Source: Psychroflexus sp. MES1-P1E | Lineage (GTDB): Bacteria > Bacteroidota > Bacteroidia > Flavobacteriales > Flavobacteriaceae | NCBI RefSeq assembly: GCF_002836055.1 | Contig: NZ_PJBS01000160.1 | Span: 1-62,303 of the forward strand | DNA length: 62,303 nt | Direction: 5' to 3' | Part shown: positions 26,815 to 35,790 of the stretch, in pieces | Numbering within the stretch: the first letter of the stretch is position 1 | Layout: each line of letters begins with the position of its first letter | Position numbers and translations under genes: made by a program | The notes under the pieces: generated by a model | The model's database searches: none | What the model was told of the DNA's origin: nothing | The model's input: the letters and a program-made list of their open reading frames with translations, nothing else

Positions 26815-26822
26815 CAAATATA
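26815..26822 (-). promoter_or_regulatory. promoter -7 box (minus-strand TATATTTG) for the mrp-nfu operon
   Basis: Plus strand CAAATATA equals TATATTTG on the coding strand, 38 bases upstream of the Mrp ATG. Confidence 0.5.
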
Positions 26823-26920
26823 CAAGTTTACGATCTATTTATTTATTCTATATGCTATTTTACAGGATTTCTTAGGGATAAATTAACGTGTTGAAAAGTT
26901 TAGGGCTAAATCTTATTTCA

Positions 26921-27898
26921 TTAGAGAACCAGCAAATTACAACCTCGAATATCACTTTGATCGAAGCGTCCTAAGATTTCAAATTCTGTGTCGTTGATTT
27001 GCTTGCCAAGATCTTGAGTGGCGATAAAAGGGCATGAGTTGAAATTGGCCAGATCAATCACATTAATACCACCTGTACTGCCTAAGCTAAGATAGTGAAA
27101 GGGATCTTCTGTATCTCTGATCATAATTTTCATGTGGTCAGGACACTGGAATTTGCTTTGTCCTTGAGAATAGGCCTGAGACAGGAGCTCTGTCATACCA
27201 TATTCGCTGTGAATGTTCTTTACACCAAAACCTTTGGATAGAACGGCATGAAGTTCTTTACGAATCATTTCTTTACGTCTGCCTTTCATACCTCCTGTTT
27301 CCATCACAATGCTGTGCTTCAACTGAAATTTTTTATTTTCAACTAAATCTAATAGAGCAAACGAAACTCCTATAAGTAATACCTTATGCCCTGCATCGTC
27401 TATTTTTTGAAGTGTTTCCGAAAGCTGTTCTATTTCATCTAAATAAAAGCCACTCTCTTTAAATGTGCTTCTTTTTATAAAATGATCTACCATATATACC
27501 AACGAAGATCCCTCTCTTTCTAAGTAGGAAGGTAGTAAGCCTAAAATGACATAGTCTTCGATAGAACCATAAGCTTCCTCAAAAGTATGAATAAAGCTAT
27601 CCTCATAAACTCTAAGGTCCTTAACGTAATGTCGACTTTGCTGTTGCCCAGTGGTTCCACTGCTCAAAAAAGTCATTTCAGGAGTGAACTCTTTCGTTTT
27701 GACTTGGTGAGTTTTGAAGAATTCGATGGGTAAAAAAGGGATTTCCTTCAAGGTTTGAACCTCTTGTTCTCTGATGTTTAAATAACTGCAAAATTCCTTA
27801 TAGACAGAATTATACTGAATTTGTTCTTTAAAAAGCTTTAGAGCTATAGTTTGAAAATCTTTTTCTGATTGTATTGAAAAAGGAAAGACAGAAGTCAT
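26921..27898 (-). CDS. LuxE/PaaK-like acyl-activating (acyltransferase) protein
   Basis: 325 residues from ATG 27898; an in-frame ATG at 27907 lies almost on the promoter. The AMP-binding loop SSGTTGQQQ, the HSEYGMTELL segment and GSTGGINVIDL match the LuxE group of acyl-protein synthetases that adenylate fatty acids. The C-terminal lid domain is abbreviated. It is annotated simply as acyl transferase in related genomes, and its lipid substrate is unknown. It lies upstream of the Fe-S block and may be transcribed with it. Confidence 0.75.
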   Translation of the reverse strand: MTSVFPFSIQSEKDFQTIALKLFKEQIQYNSVYKEFCSYLNIREQEVQTLKEIPFLPIEFFKTHQVKTKEFTPEMTFLSSGTTGQQQSRHYVKDLRVYEDSFIHTFEEAYGSIEDYVILGLLPSYLEREGSSLVYMVDHFIKRSTFKESGFYLDEIEQLSETLQKIDDAGHKVLLIGVSFALLDLVENKKFQLKHSIVMETGGMKGRRKEMIRKELHAVLSKGFGVKNIHSEYGMTELLSQAYSQGQSKFQCPDHMKIMIRDTEDPFHYLSLGSTGGINVIDLANFNSCPFIATQDLGKQINDTEFEILGRFDQSDIRGCNLLVL

Positions 27899-27914
27899 AT
27901 ATATCAATTGACTT

Positions 27915-27922
27915 CAAAAGTA
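27915..27922 (-). promoter_or_regulatory. promoter -7 box (minus-strand TACTTTTG)
   Basis: Plus strand CAAAAGTA. It is 17 bases from the ATG at 27898 and would make the ATG at 27907 nearly leaderless, which favours the shorter start. Confidence 0.5.
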
Positions 27923-27948
27923 ATAAAAAAACACCCTGTAGAAAGGGT
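27923..27948 (-). terminator. terminator after the T9SS pseudogene
   Basis: On the minus strand ACCCT-TTCTAC-AGGGT is followed by GTTTTTTT. The stem is short but has a clear T run. Confidence 0.55.
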
Positions 27949-27973
27949 ACTTTAGTTTTAAAAGTATTTCAGT

Positions 27974-29242
27974 TTAGTCTATAACAATCTTTTTCGTAAC
28001 AAAAGAGGCTCCTGAAATCACTCTTATAAGGTAAACTCCTGCATTGAAGTTTGATATATTTATAGATCCCGAAGCTTTTGAAGTTAACACGCGTTGTCCA
28101 AGAATATTAAAGAGCTGAGCTTCAAAATCATCTGATGTTGAAGATTCTACAGTCAATACTCCGTTAGATACTGGGTTTGGATAAATTATAATGCTGGCAG
28201 AGTCAAAATTATTTAGACCTAAAGTTGTCGTAAAGGGTCCGATCGGCCATGGATTTGTAGCAGCACCTTGTGAAGTGTCATCATCATTTTCACCAGTACC
28301 ACTAAACTCCCAATTGTTAAGGACAAAGGTTCCTCCATATGGCCCTGAATTGTCTTGCTTATAGGATCAGCCATCCTTATACCCCCATGATAAAACTCCA
28401 CAGACGGTCTGTAATCTTGAAAAAATTTCAGTAGCGGGAACTTCTTCACTAGTTGGTGTTAAGCTTAGGGAGTTTGAGAATGTGATTTGAGACGTTAGCG
28501 ATAGTACAAAATTTGCAGAGGAGGTGACGGTGATGTTCTCTGTAAGATTTGCCTTGAATAATAAATAATCCTTCAGCATTGACGGGTCAAAATTTCCTTC
28601 AAAATAAAATAAGCTAGAAACCTATGGACTGTCTACTATAGAAGCATTTCCGCTACCAGTAGAACTAAACGTACCAAAGGGCATCGCAGTATCGAATTCA
28701 TCTCCTCCGTTACAAAGGCCTTTCCCCTCCAGAAGGTCAACACCTCCAAAAAGTCAGTTTAAAGGATTAAAATTACTTGCATTTGGAGTTGCACCATTTA
28801 TTATATAGGTTTAATTTGGTATAAGTGATTCCAGACAGTATTGGATCCGTCAATTCCTTCTTCTCCAAACCTATCGATGACCACATCGTCTAGATTGATA
28901 ATTTGGAAACCACTATTGCCGTTACTATTTATAGAATCATTGACAAGAATATTAGCTGAGATACCAAATTCTTGTAGGAGAATAGTCTCGTCATTCGTAA
29001 TTTAAAAAAATCATCACTTGCAGTTCCTAAAGCCGAGATATCAATATTGGTGGTAAATCCATCTCCATTAGATTGTCTCACGATGTTCCATTTTGTAAAA
29101 TCGACACTGCCCTCTACATAAAATTCCTGAGTTCTACCCTCGGTATTAGGACAGGTAGAATCTATATAACCTGTTATAACAGGATTATGCGCAAAAGCAA
29201 AAGAGGAGAACATTAAAACAAATAAAAAGTAATTTTTTTCAT
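27974..29242 (-). pseudogene. decayed T9SS-secreted lamin-tail-like protein
   Basis: Pieces of one protein lie in order in different frames. ATG 29242 opens a signal peptide (MKKNYFLF, then VLMFSSFAFA after a 1-base deficit in the A7 run at 29233-29239). A lamin-tail-like domain follows (ITGYIDSTCPN ... FYVEGSVDFTKWNIV). A frameshift occurs near 29001-29010, then ILLQEFGISANIL ... FGEEGIDGSNTVW. A 25-base MITE-end remnant interrupts at 28801-28825. In-frame stops are TGA at 28754-28756 and TAG at 28622-28624, with another frameshift near 28390. It ends in an intact-looking sorting domain (IIIYPNPVSNGVLTVESS ... KKIVID). At least six lesions make this a dead gene. Confidence 0.85.
28801..28825 (-). 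repeat. MITE terminal-repeat remnant inside the pseudogene
   Basis: On the coding strand, CTTATACCAAATTAAACCTA begins exactly where the reading frame stops matching a lamin-tail domain. It matches the element end at 62199. The frame resumes as NGATPNASNF after the remnant. Confidence 0.55.
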
Positions 29243-29435
29243 ACTAGTTTTTTTAAGGTCTACTTAAAAATAACACAAATTTTATAAAAATAAAAAGCTT
29301 TTTATCACACTATCAATGAATTAAGGCTTCGGTAAACTTTAAACCCAGTATATGAGGGAGTTTTAAAATTCAAAATAGACAAGGTTAAGCCAGTATTAAT
29401 AAACCAAGAATCTATTAATCTAAATGAAAGCTTTT

Positions 29436-29453
29436 GTTAACATCGAGATAACA
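29436..29453 (+). promoter_or_regulatory. candidate response-regulator site (11-bp-spaced direct repeat)
   Basis: GTTAACA (29436-29442) and GATAACA (29447-29453) are direct repeats offset by 11 bases, the geometry used by OmpR/PhoB-type dimers. They sit 21-38 bases upstream of the TAAGTTTG box, where a -33 element would be. The rest of 29243-29515 shows no gene. Confidence 0.35.
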
Positions 29454-29473
29454 CGGTTACTTCAGTTTGCTTC

Positions 29474-29481
29474 TAAGTTTG
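29474..29481 (+). promoter_or_regulatory. promoter -7 box TAAGTTTG
   Basis: TAnnTTTG match 34 bases before the lipoprotein ATG. No TTG at -33, consistent with activator dependence. Confidence 0.5.
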
Positions 29482-29515
29482 CATTAATAATTAAACAAAA
29501 AATAAATTTATCAAA

Positions 29516-30784
29516 ATGAAAAAAATAATTTTATCTGCAGTGTTTATTGCTTCAATCATTATGGCTTCTTGTTCAAGTGATGATGCACTACCTGTTGTTC
29601 CACCTGTTGTAGGTGAAGAAATAACAATTTCTGGATCTATTGATGAAGATCAAACTTGGTCCAAAGAGAACGTTTATATATTAGATGGTAAAGTTGTCGT
29701 AGATGGTGGAGCTACATTAACTATAGAAGCTGGAACTGTCATTAAGGGAGCTGAAGGAGCACAAACTCAAGCCTCTGCATTAATTGTTGACAGAGATGCA
29801 ACTTTAAATGCAAATGGTACTGCAGAAGAGCCAATTATTTTCACTACTGTACTGGATGAAATAGTGTCAGGAGAAACAGTAAGTCCTAATTTAAGTGTAA
29901 ATGACAGAGGCCTTTGGGGTGGAGTTATCGTTTTAGGAAATGCTCCTTCTTCTTTTGAAGGTGATGCTACTGAAGAATTGATCGAAGGAATTCCTGCTGG
30001 ATCTGGATTTGGATTATATGGAGGTAACGACCCCTCTGATAGTTCAGGAAATATAGAGTACATTTCAATACGTCACGGTGGTGCTAATATTGGAGAAGGT
30101 AACGAAATCAATGGTTTAACACTTGGAGGTGTTGGTAATGGTACAGTTATAAATCATATAGAAGTGATTGCTAACTTGGATGACGGTGTTGAATTATTCG
30201 GGGGAACTGTAGACGTTTCAAACATTGTTGTTTGGGGAGTAGGAGATGATTCTGTAGATATCGACCAAGCTTATAGCGGTACTGTGAGTAATGTTGCAAT
30301 TGTAATGACAAATGTATCTGACCACGGTATAGAAATAGATGGACCTGAGGGTTCTGCTACAGGGATGTATACACTAGAAAACGTGACTATATTTTCAGAC
30401 GATTCAGCTGAAAATGGGACTAGTGGCAAAAGAGAGTTTGCTCAATTCAGATCTAGTGCTATGGGAACTAACAAAAATATATTATTAGTAGGCGGTCTTC
30501 CTACGTCTAACTTCACACTACAAGATAACCAAGGTGTTGCAGATAACTATAATGCTGGTAATTTAACTTTTTCAGATATCGAAATTGTACCATCAGCTGG
30601 GGTAGCTGATATATCAACACTATTCACAGATTCATCTGGACTAACTACTTTTCAAGACGATGCTGTAGGACAAAATGGATTTGTAACTGAACGAAGCAGT
30701 ACAGCCGACGCTACTATCGGTGCAAATTTAGGAGTATTTGGATGGACATGGGTTTCTGTAGCAGCTTCTGCTTTAGGATTCTAG
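29516..30784 (+). CDS. lipoprotein, predicted right-handed parallel beta-helix, partner of TonB receptor
   Basis: 422 residues. The signal peptide ends with the lipobox ASCSSDD (Cys19). The body is rich in V/I/G/D with repeated turns (DGGATLTIEAGTVIKGAEG, GNIEYISIRHGG, VEVIANLDDGVELFGGTVDVSNIV), which fits a right-handed beta-helix; acidic turns (DDSVDID, DDGVE) could bind cations. It directly precedes a TonB-dependent receptor with only a weak hairpin between, so it is probably its surface or periplasmic partner, as SusD is for SusC, though unrelated in sequence. Confidence 0.7.
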   Translation: MKKIILSAVFIASIIMASCSSDDALPVVPPVVGEEITISGSIDEDQTWSKENVYILDGKVVVDGGATLTIEAGTVIKGAEGAQTQASALIVDRDATLNANGTAEEPIIFTTVLDEIVSGETVSPNLSVNDRGLWGGVIVLGNAPSSFEGDATEELIEGIPAGSGFGLYGGNDPSDSSGNIEYISIRHGGANIGEGNEINGLTLGGVGNGTVINHIEVIANLDDGVELFGGTVDVSNIVVWGVGDDSVDIDQAYSGTVSNVAIVMTNVSDHGIEIDGPEGSATGMYTLENVTIFSDDSAENGTSGKREFAQFRSSAMGTNKNILLVGGLPTSNFTLQDNQGVADNYNAGNLTFSDIEIVPSAGVADISTLFTDSSGLTTFQDDAVGQNGFVTERSSTADATIGANLGVFGWTWVSVAASALGF

Positions 30785-30810
30785 TTTTAAAACTTAAAGC
30801 TCACCAACAA

Positions 30811-30845
30811 AATATTGCTCGGCTTTTTTAAAACCGGGCAATATT
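30811..30845 (+). terminator. hairpin between lipoprotein and receptor genes
   Basis: AATATTGCTCGG and CCGGGCAATATT (30811-30822/30834-30845) form a 12-bp stem with one G.T pair. There is no T run behind it, so it is more likely an mRNA-processing or attenuation site than a full stop. Confidence 0.5.
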
Positions 30846-30869
30846 ATTATAATTTATAATTTAAGGTAT

Positions 30870-33707
30870 ATGTATAGAATTTTTTTGAACTTTGTTGTTG
30901 TTTTAATTTTTGGATTCGGAATTCAAACTATTTCCGCTCAAAATGGAACGATTGAGGGTAAAATATTAGATGGTGAATTAGATGATGTGCTCCCTTTTTC
31001 AAATGTTACTGTTAACGGGACAAATAAAGGAAGTACCTCAGATTTTGACGGGTTTTACACTATATCTTTAGAACCTGGCACTTACACTGTAACCTTCTCA
31101 TTTGTGGGTTATCAAGCCAAAGAAATCACTGAAGTGGTAGTGATAGCAAATGAAACCACCCGCGTGGATGTCACTCTTAATTCTGCAGCAGATAGTCTAG
31201 CGGAAGTTGTTATTTCCGTCTCTGCTAGACGAAATACTGAAGCTTCAGTATTGAACTTGCAAAGGAAATCTATAAAAGTGACTGATGGTTTGTCTTTCGA
31301 AGGTATCAAAAGAACGGGGGCAAACAATGTCGCTTCAGCAGTTAAAAATATCCCTGGAGTTTCAGTACAAGAGGGGAAGTATGTCTATGTAAGAGGACTT
31401 GGAGATCGCTATACCAAATCTATTCTTAATGGAATGGATATCCCTGGGCTTGATCCTGATAGAAATACGCTTCAAATGGATGTCATTCCTTCCAATATTA
31501 TTGAAAACATAATCATTTCAAAAACAGCTAGTGCTGATATGCCTGCAGACTTCACTGGGGGTGTTGTAGATATCGTAACTAAGGACTTCCCCTCTAGAGA
31601 AACCTACAGCTTAAGCGTGGGAGGCTCTTATAATTTTGATATGCATTTCAACTCAAATTATCTACAGGGGAGTTCATCTCCAACCGATTTCTTAGGATTT
31701 GATAATGGTAATCGCGATTTACCCGTTTCAGAAAATTTAGATATTCCTGCACCAGTAGGAGATGGATTAAACGATAACGGAGAAAGTATTACGGATATAA
31801 CCAATCAATTTGATAAAAAACTTGCTGCAGATAGAACAACAAGCCCAGCAAATTTCAACCTAAGTTTATCTGCAGGTAACAATTACGATGTTGGAGAGGG
31901 TAATAAACTTGGCTACCAAGCCAATGTATCTTACCGTAATACAACTGAGTATTTTGAACAATTGGAGCAAAATTTCTTTTTTAAACCTATAGATTTAGCG
32001 GATACCCAATTAACTCCTAATAGGACTCAAACTGGAGATGTAGGAACTAATAATGTTTTATTAAGTGGTTTGGTTGGACTTTCTTTTAAAACTGAAAAGT
32101 CAAAATATAGTTTTAATGTTTTGCACCTTCAAAATGGTGTCTCTAGAGCTGCTAAGTTTAGAACCTTTACATTTATTCAAGACGATATTGAAGTGGTAAG
32201 AGATAATATTGAATATACAGAAAAATCTATTACAAATTTAAGTTTGACCGGGTCTCATGTCAATGAAGATGCTTCATGGGAAACCGAATGGGCTTTGTCT
32301 CCAAGTTTCTCAAGAATATATGACAAGGATGTGAGGGTTACTCCATTTGAAGTTATTGGAGACAATAATCTCTCTATACGCCCTAGTACAGCCGGTGCCC
32401 CTCAGCGACTCTGGAGGAATCTTGAAGAAATCAATCTGGCTGGTAAATTAGACCTCACAAAAAAACATCAACTTTTTGGAAGAGTGGCCAACTTAAAGTT
32501 TGGAGCTGCCAATACGTTTAAGCAAAGAGATTTTAGAATTAATAATTACAATATTCTTTTGAAAGGGAACAGTAATACTCCTGTAAATGGAAATCCTGAT
32601 AACTTATTATTACTTGAAAATATCTGGGTTTCAGAGACGAATAGTGGTTCTTATATTCAAGGTAATTTCGAACCAGCCAATAATTTTGAGTCCTATTCAA
32701 ATGTTGCCGCTGCTTATGTTTCTGAAGAGTTTAAAATTACTGATAAGTTAAAAAGTGTTTTTGGTCTTAGGTTTGAAAATTATCAGTTGACTTATACTGG
32801 GGAAAACAATCAAGGAACTCTAAATTTGAATGAAGAAAAGATTTTAGATGCATCCGATCTTTTTCCTTCTTTAAATTTGATTTATGAATTAAATGAGGAA
32901 ACTAATTTAAGAGCTTCTTATTACGAAACCACAGCAAGACCTTCTTTTAAAGAGGCTTCTATTGCTCAAATATTCGATCCTTTAAGTGATATTACCTTTA
33001 TAGGTAATATTGATATACAGCCTTCTTATATTAACAATTTTGATGTAAGATATGAGCGCTATGGAGAAAACGGGCAACTTTTTGCGATAAGCGGTTTTTA
33101 CAAAGCTTTTAATGATCCTATCGAACTGGTTGCTTTTCCTGAAGCTCCTAACAATTTACAGCCACAAAATGTAAACTCTGCGGATGTTTATGGTGCTGAA
33201 TTAGAAATAAGAAAAAATTTCGGCTTTATAGCTGAAAGCCTGAAAAATTTCAGTGTGAATGCAAATTTCACTATTATCGAATCTGTTGTAAAAATGTCTC
33301 AACAAGAATTTGAATCTAGAAGTCTCGCTGCTAGAGATGGAGAAACTATTGATAATGAGCGAGACTTGCAAGGACAATCTCCTTATCTTATCAACTTAGG
33401 CCTTCGATATGATGACGTAAATAAGGGATGGCAAGGGGGACTCTTCTATAACGTTCAAGGGGAAACCTTAGAAGTTGTGGGGATTAGAAATGTCCCAGAT
33501 GCTTTTACGCAGCCATTTCATAATATGAGTTTTAGACTTTCAAAAGCTTTTGGAGAAGAAAAAAATTCTTCTGTCAACTTTGGATTTAGCAACATCTTAG
33601 GGGATGTGATTGAAACCAATTATAATTCTTTTCAGGCTGATTCTAGAACTTACTCTAGAAGAGATCCAGGTCAAGAAATCTCTTTAGGTTACTCCTTCAG
33701 TTTTTAA
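30870..33707 (+). CDS. TonB-dependent outer-membrane receptor
   Basis: 945 residues. A signal peptide ending TISAQ precedes a carboxypeptidase-regulatory-like domain (GTIEGKILDGE ... VVIANETTRVDVTL, about 27-110). The plug follows, with NIPGVSVQEGKYVYVRGLGD and FTGGVVDIVTKDFPS, then a 22-strand-type barrel ending DPGQEISLGYSFSF with the terminal aromatic. It imports a ligand bound with TonB energy. The ligand is unknown; location before a PhoB/PhoR-like pair raises phosphate or organophosphate as a guess. A strong terminator follows. Confidence 0.88.
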   Translation: MYRIFLNFVVVLIFGFGIQTISAQNGTIEGKILDGELDDVLPFSNVTVNGTNKGSTSDFDGFYTISLEPGTYTVTFSFVGYQAKEITEVVVIANETTRVDVTLNSAADSLAEVVISVSARRNTEASVLNLQRKSIKVTDGLSFEGIKRTGANNVASAVKNIPGVSVQEGKYVYVRGLGDRYTKSILNGMDIPGLDPDRNTLQMDVIPSNIIENIIISKTASADMPADFTGGVVDIVTKDFPSRETYSLSVGGSYNFDMHFNSNYLQGSSSPTDFLGFDNGNRDLPVSENLDIPAPVGDGLNDNGESITDITNQFDKKLAADRTTSPANFNLSLSAGNNYDVGEGNKLGYQANVSYRNTTEYFEQLEQNFFFKPIDLADTQLTPNRTQTGDVGTNNVLLSGLVGLSFKTEKSKYSFNVLHLQNGVSRAAKFRTFTFIQDDIEVVRDNIEYTEKSITNLSLTGSHVNEDASWETEWALSPSFSRIYDKDVRVTPFEVIGDNNLSIRPSTAGAPQRLWRNLEEINLAGKLDLTKKHQLFGRVANLKFGAANTFKQRDFRINNYNILLKGNSNTPVNGNPDNLLLLENIWVSETNSGSYIQGNFEPANNFESYSNVAAAYVSEEFKITDKLKSVFGLRFENYQLTYTGENNQGTLNLNEEKILDASDLFPSLNLIYELNEETNLRASYYETTARPSFKEASIAQIFDPLSDITFIGNIDIQPSYINNFDVRYERYGENGQLFAISGFYKAFNDPIELVAFPEAPNNLQPQNVNSADVYGAELEIRKNFGFIAESLKNFSVNANFTIIESVVKMSQQEFESRSLAARDGETIDNERDLQGQSPYLINLGLRYDDVNKGWQGGLFYNVQGETLEVVGIRNVPDAFTQPFHNMSFRLSKAFGEEKNSSVNFGFSNILGDVIETNYNSFQADSRTYSRRDPGQEISLGYSFSF

Positions 33708-33729
33708 TATTTTTTACTACTAATTAGCC

Positions 33730-33760
33730 AAAAGCTGCTCCATTTAGAGCAGCTTTTTTT
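33730..33760 (+). terminator. intrinsic terminator after the TonB receptor
   Basis: AAAAGCTGCTC, loop CATTTA, GAGCAGCTTTTTTT: perfect stem and T7. Confidence 0.88.
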
Positions 33761-33767
33761 ATTCCTC

Positions 33768-33967
33768 ACCCCAATTTAAATTTATAATGTCGTGTCAATA
33801 AATTGAATTATACTACGACGTAGCTCAGCACAGGTTTTTTGATTCATTAAAGCTAGAATTAATTAGGATAGCTGCGTTGTTTTTTGATAAAAAGCAAGCA
33901 AAATGGCAGGTGTCGAATTTGTTTTGTAAAAACGATTTATTGTGGCACCACATTTAAATAGGTACTA
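33768..33967. mobile_element. MITE-like element with terminal inverted repeats, about 200 bp
   Basis: The left end CCAATTTAAATTTATAATGT (then CGTGTCAATAAAT) and the right end (minus strand) TAGTACCTATTTAAATGTGG (then TGCCACAATAAATCG) are imperfect inverted repeats. An internal TTTTTGATAAAAAGCA (33881-33896) is shared with the copy at the right window edge, in opposite orientation. No coding capacity was seen. It fills the 320-base gap between the receptor and the response regulator. Confidence 0.65.
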
Positions 33968-33997
33968 ACCTTAACTTTATGCTAATATTCAATTTGC

Positions 33998-34005
33998 TAA
34001 ATTTG
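33998..34005 (+). promoter_or_regulatory. promoter -7 box TAAATTTG
   Basis: TAnnTTTG match 22 bases before the response-regulator ATG, just outside the MITE. Confidence 0.55.
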
Positions 34006-34027
34006 TAATTATCAAAACTTAAACTAC

Positions 34028-34714
34028 ATGAAGAAATCTGACATCACTATCCTTGTTGTAGACGACGATCCGGATATTTTGGAAATATTGAGTTACAATC
34101 TCAATGCTGAAGGCTACAAAGTGATTACTGCGGAAGATGGCGTCCAAGCTGTAAAAAAAGCTAAAAAGAAAAAGCCTCATTTGGTAATTTTGGATGTGAT
34201 GATGCCAGAGATGGATGGGATAGAGGCTTGCGAACAAATTAGAGAGACCAAAGGCCTAGAAAACACCGTTATTACCTTTTTAACGGCTAGAGGAGAAGAT
34301 TATTCTCAAGTGGCAGGATTTGATGCGGGTGCAGACGATTACATAACCAAACCTGTAAAGCCTAAAGTGTTGATGAGTAAAGTAAAAGCTTTGCTTAGGC
34401 GATTTAAGTCCAATGTTTCTGAAAAGAACATCTATAAAATTGGAGGAATCGTGATCAACCGTGATGAGTATAAAATTTCCAGTGATGGCATAGAAATGAC
34501 TTTGCCAAGAAAAGAATTTGAATTGCTATCTTTACTCACTTCAGAACCAAACAAAGTATTCAAAAGAGATGATATTTTGAATACCGTTTGGGGAAGTGAA
34601 GTTGTGGTTGGTGGAAGGACCATCGATGTTCACATTCGAAAGTTGAGAGAAAAATTGGGCGACGATAAATTCAAAACAGTGAAAGGCGTTGGCTATAAGT
34701 TTGTACATGAATGA
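34028..34714 (+). CDS. OmpR/PhoB-family response regulator
   Basis: 228 residues: receiver domain with acidic pair D12-D13, phospho-acceptor D56 (VILDVMMPEMDG), T and K (FLTARGE, YITKPVKP), and a C-terminal winged-helix DNA-binding domain (RKEFELLSLLTSEP ... GGRTIDVHIRKLREKLGDD). The closest functional type is PhoB/RprY. It overlaps its kinase gene by 4 bases, giving a fixed pair. Confidence 0.93.
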   Translation: MKKSDITILVVDDDPDILEILSYNLNAEGYKVITAEDGVQAVKKAKKKKPHLVILDVMMPEMDGIEACEQIRETKGLENTVITFLTARGEDYSQVAGFDAGADDYITKPVKPKVLMSKVKALLRRFKSNVSEKNIYKIGGIVINRDEYKISSDGIEMTLPRKEFELLSLLTSEPNKVFKRDDILNTVWGSEVVVGGRTIDVHIRKLREKLGDDKFKTVKGVGYKFVHE

Positions 34715-35790
34715 GTAAAAAATTAAAAAGGTCTTATAAGTTTGCGCTAAACACCTCTTCGTATATCACCATTTTTCTATCCAGCCTTATTGCGTTATAC
34801 GAGTATATCAAATTAGAAATCGATCCGGTTTCTATTTTTATTTTTGCTTTGCTTTGTCTTTTATTTTCCTTTTTAATTATTCAGTTAAGGATCGAATTTT
34901 TTATTTATAAACGAGTTAAATCGATTTATGATAGTGTTTCTATCTTAGACCAAACGGCAGTTGGTAATCAAAGGGTCACATCAGATATAAAGACTCTTAC
35001 CGAGGAAGTTGAACGATTTGCAAAAGGTAAAAAATTGGAGATTGAAACCCTAAAAGTAAGAGAAAACTACAGAAAGGAATTTATAGGAAATGTTTCTCAC
35101 GAACTTAGAACGCCCTTATTCACGGTTCAAGGTTATATTCTCACCCTCCTTGATGGAGCGATAAAAGATAAAAAAGTTAGAAAAAAATACCTTAGCAGGG
35201 CTAGTAAAGGGGTAGACCGATTAATTTATATCGTGAAAGATTTGGATATGATCACCAAACTAGAAACTGGTGACCTCAATCTTTATATCGAGACTTTTAA
35301 TATTTTGGAGCTAACCCAGAATGCCTTTGATTTGCTAGAAATGAAATCTAACAAAAGAGAAATCAGTCTTACATTCGATAAAGACTACCCGCTCACTTTT
35401 GTTAAAGCAGATAAAGAACGAATTCAACAAGTGATTACCAATCTCATTGTGAATTCTATCAAATATGGAAAAAAAGGAGGCACTTCTGAAATCAGTTTAG
35501 AACAACTGGAGGGAGGCAAAGTCATGTTTAGAGTTACCGATAACGGAGAAGGTATCGAGAAGGAAAATATTCCACGCCTTTTTGAGCGTTTTTTTAGGGT
35601 AGATAAAACAGGCTCAAGACGAGAAGGAGGTTCTGGCTTAGGCTTATCTATCGTGAAACATATTATTGAGGCTCACAATGAACAAATCTTTGTAGAAAGC
35701 GTTTATGGTATTGGTAGCGAGTTCTCCTTTACCCTTCCAATGTCCGACGAAATGTCTGAAGAGGAAATCGAAGATGCTCGTCAGCTTTAA
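34711..35790 (+). CDS. sensor histidine kinase (PhoR-like)
   Basis: 359 residues: two membrane helices (18-35 and 40-60) with a very short periplasmic loop, then a linker and DHp domain with H130 (VSHELRTP), and an HATPase domain with N (NLIVNSIKYG), G1 (VTDNGEGI), F (RLFERFFRVD) and G2 (GGSGLGLSIVKHI) boxes. It has no extended sensor domain, which is typical of PhoR-like kinases that sense through a partner. Its 3' end overlaps a convergent gene by 62 bases. Confidence 0.92.
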   Translation: MSKKLKRSYKFALNTSSYITIFLSSLIALYEYIKLEIDPVSIFIFALLCLLFSFLIIQLRIEFFIYKRVKSIYDSVSILDQTAVGNQRVTSDIKTLTEEVERFAKGKKLEIETLKVRENYRKEFIGNVSHELRTPLFTVQGYILTLLDGAIKDKKVRKKYLSRASKGVDRLIYIVKDLDMITKLETGDLNLYIETFNILELTQNAFDLLEMKSNKREISLTFDKDYPLTFVKADKERIQQVITNLIVNSIKYGKKGGTSEISLEQLEGGKVMFRVTDNGEGIEKENIPRLFERFFRVDKTGSRREGGSGLGLSIVKHIIEAHNEQIFVESVYGIGSEFSFTLPMSDEMSEEEIEDARQL

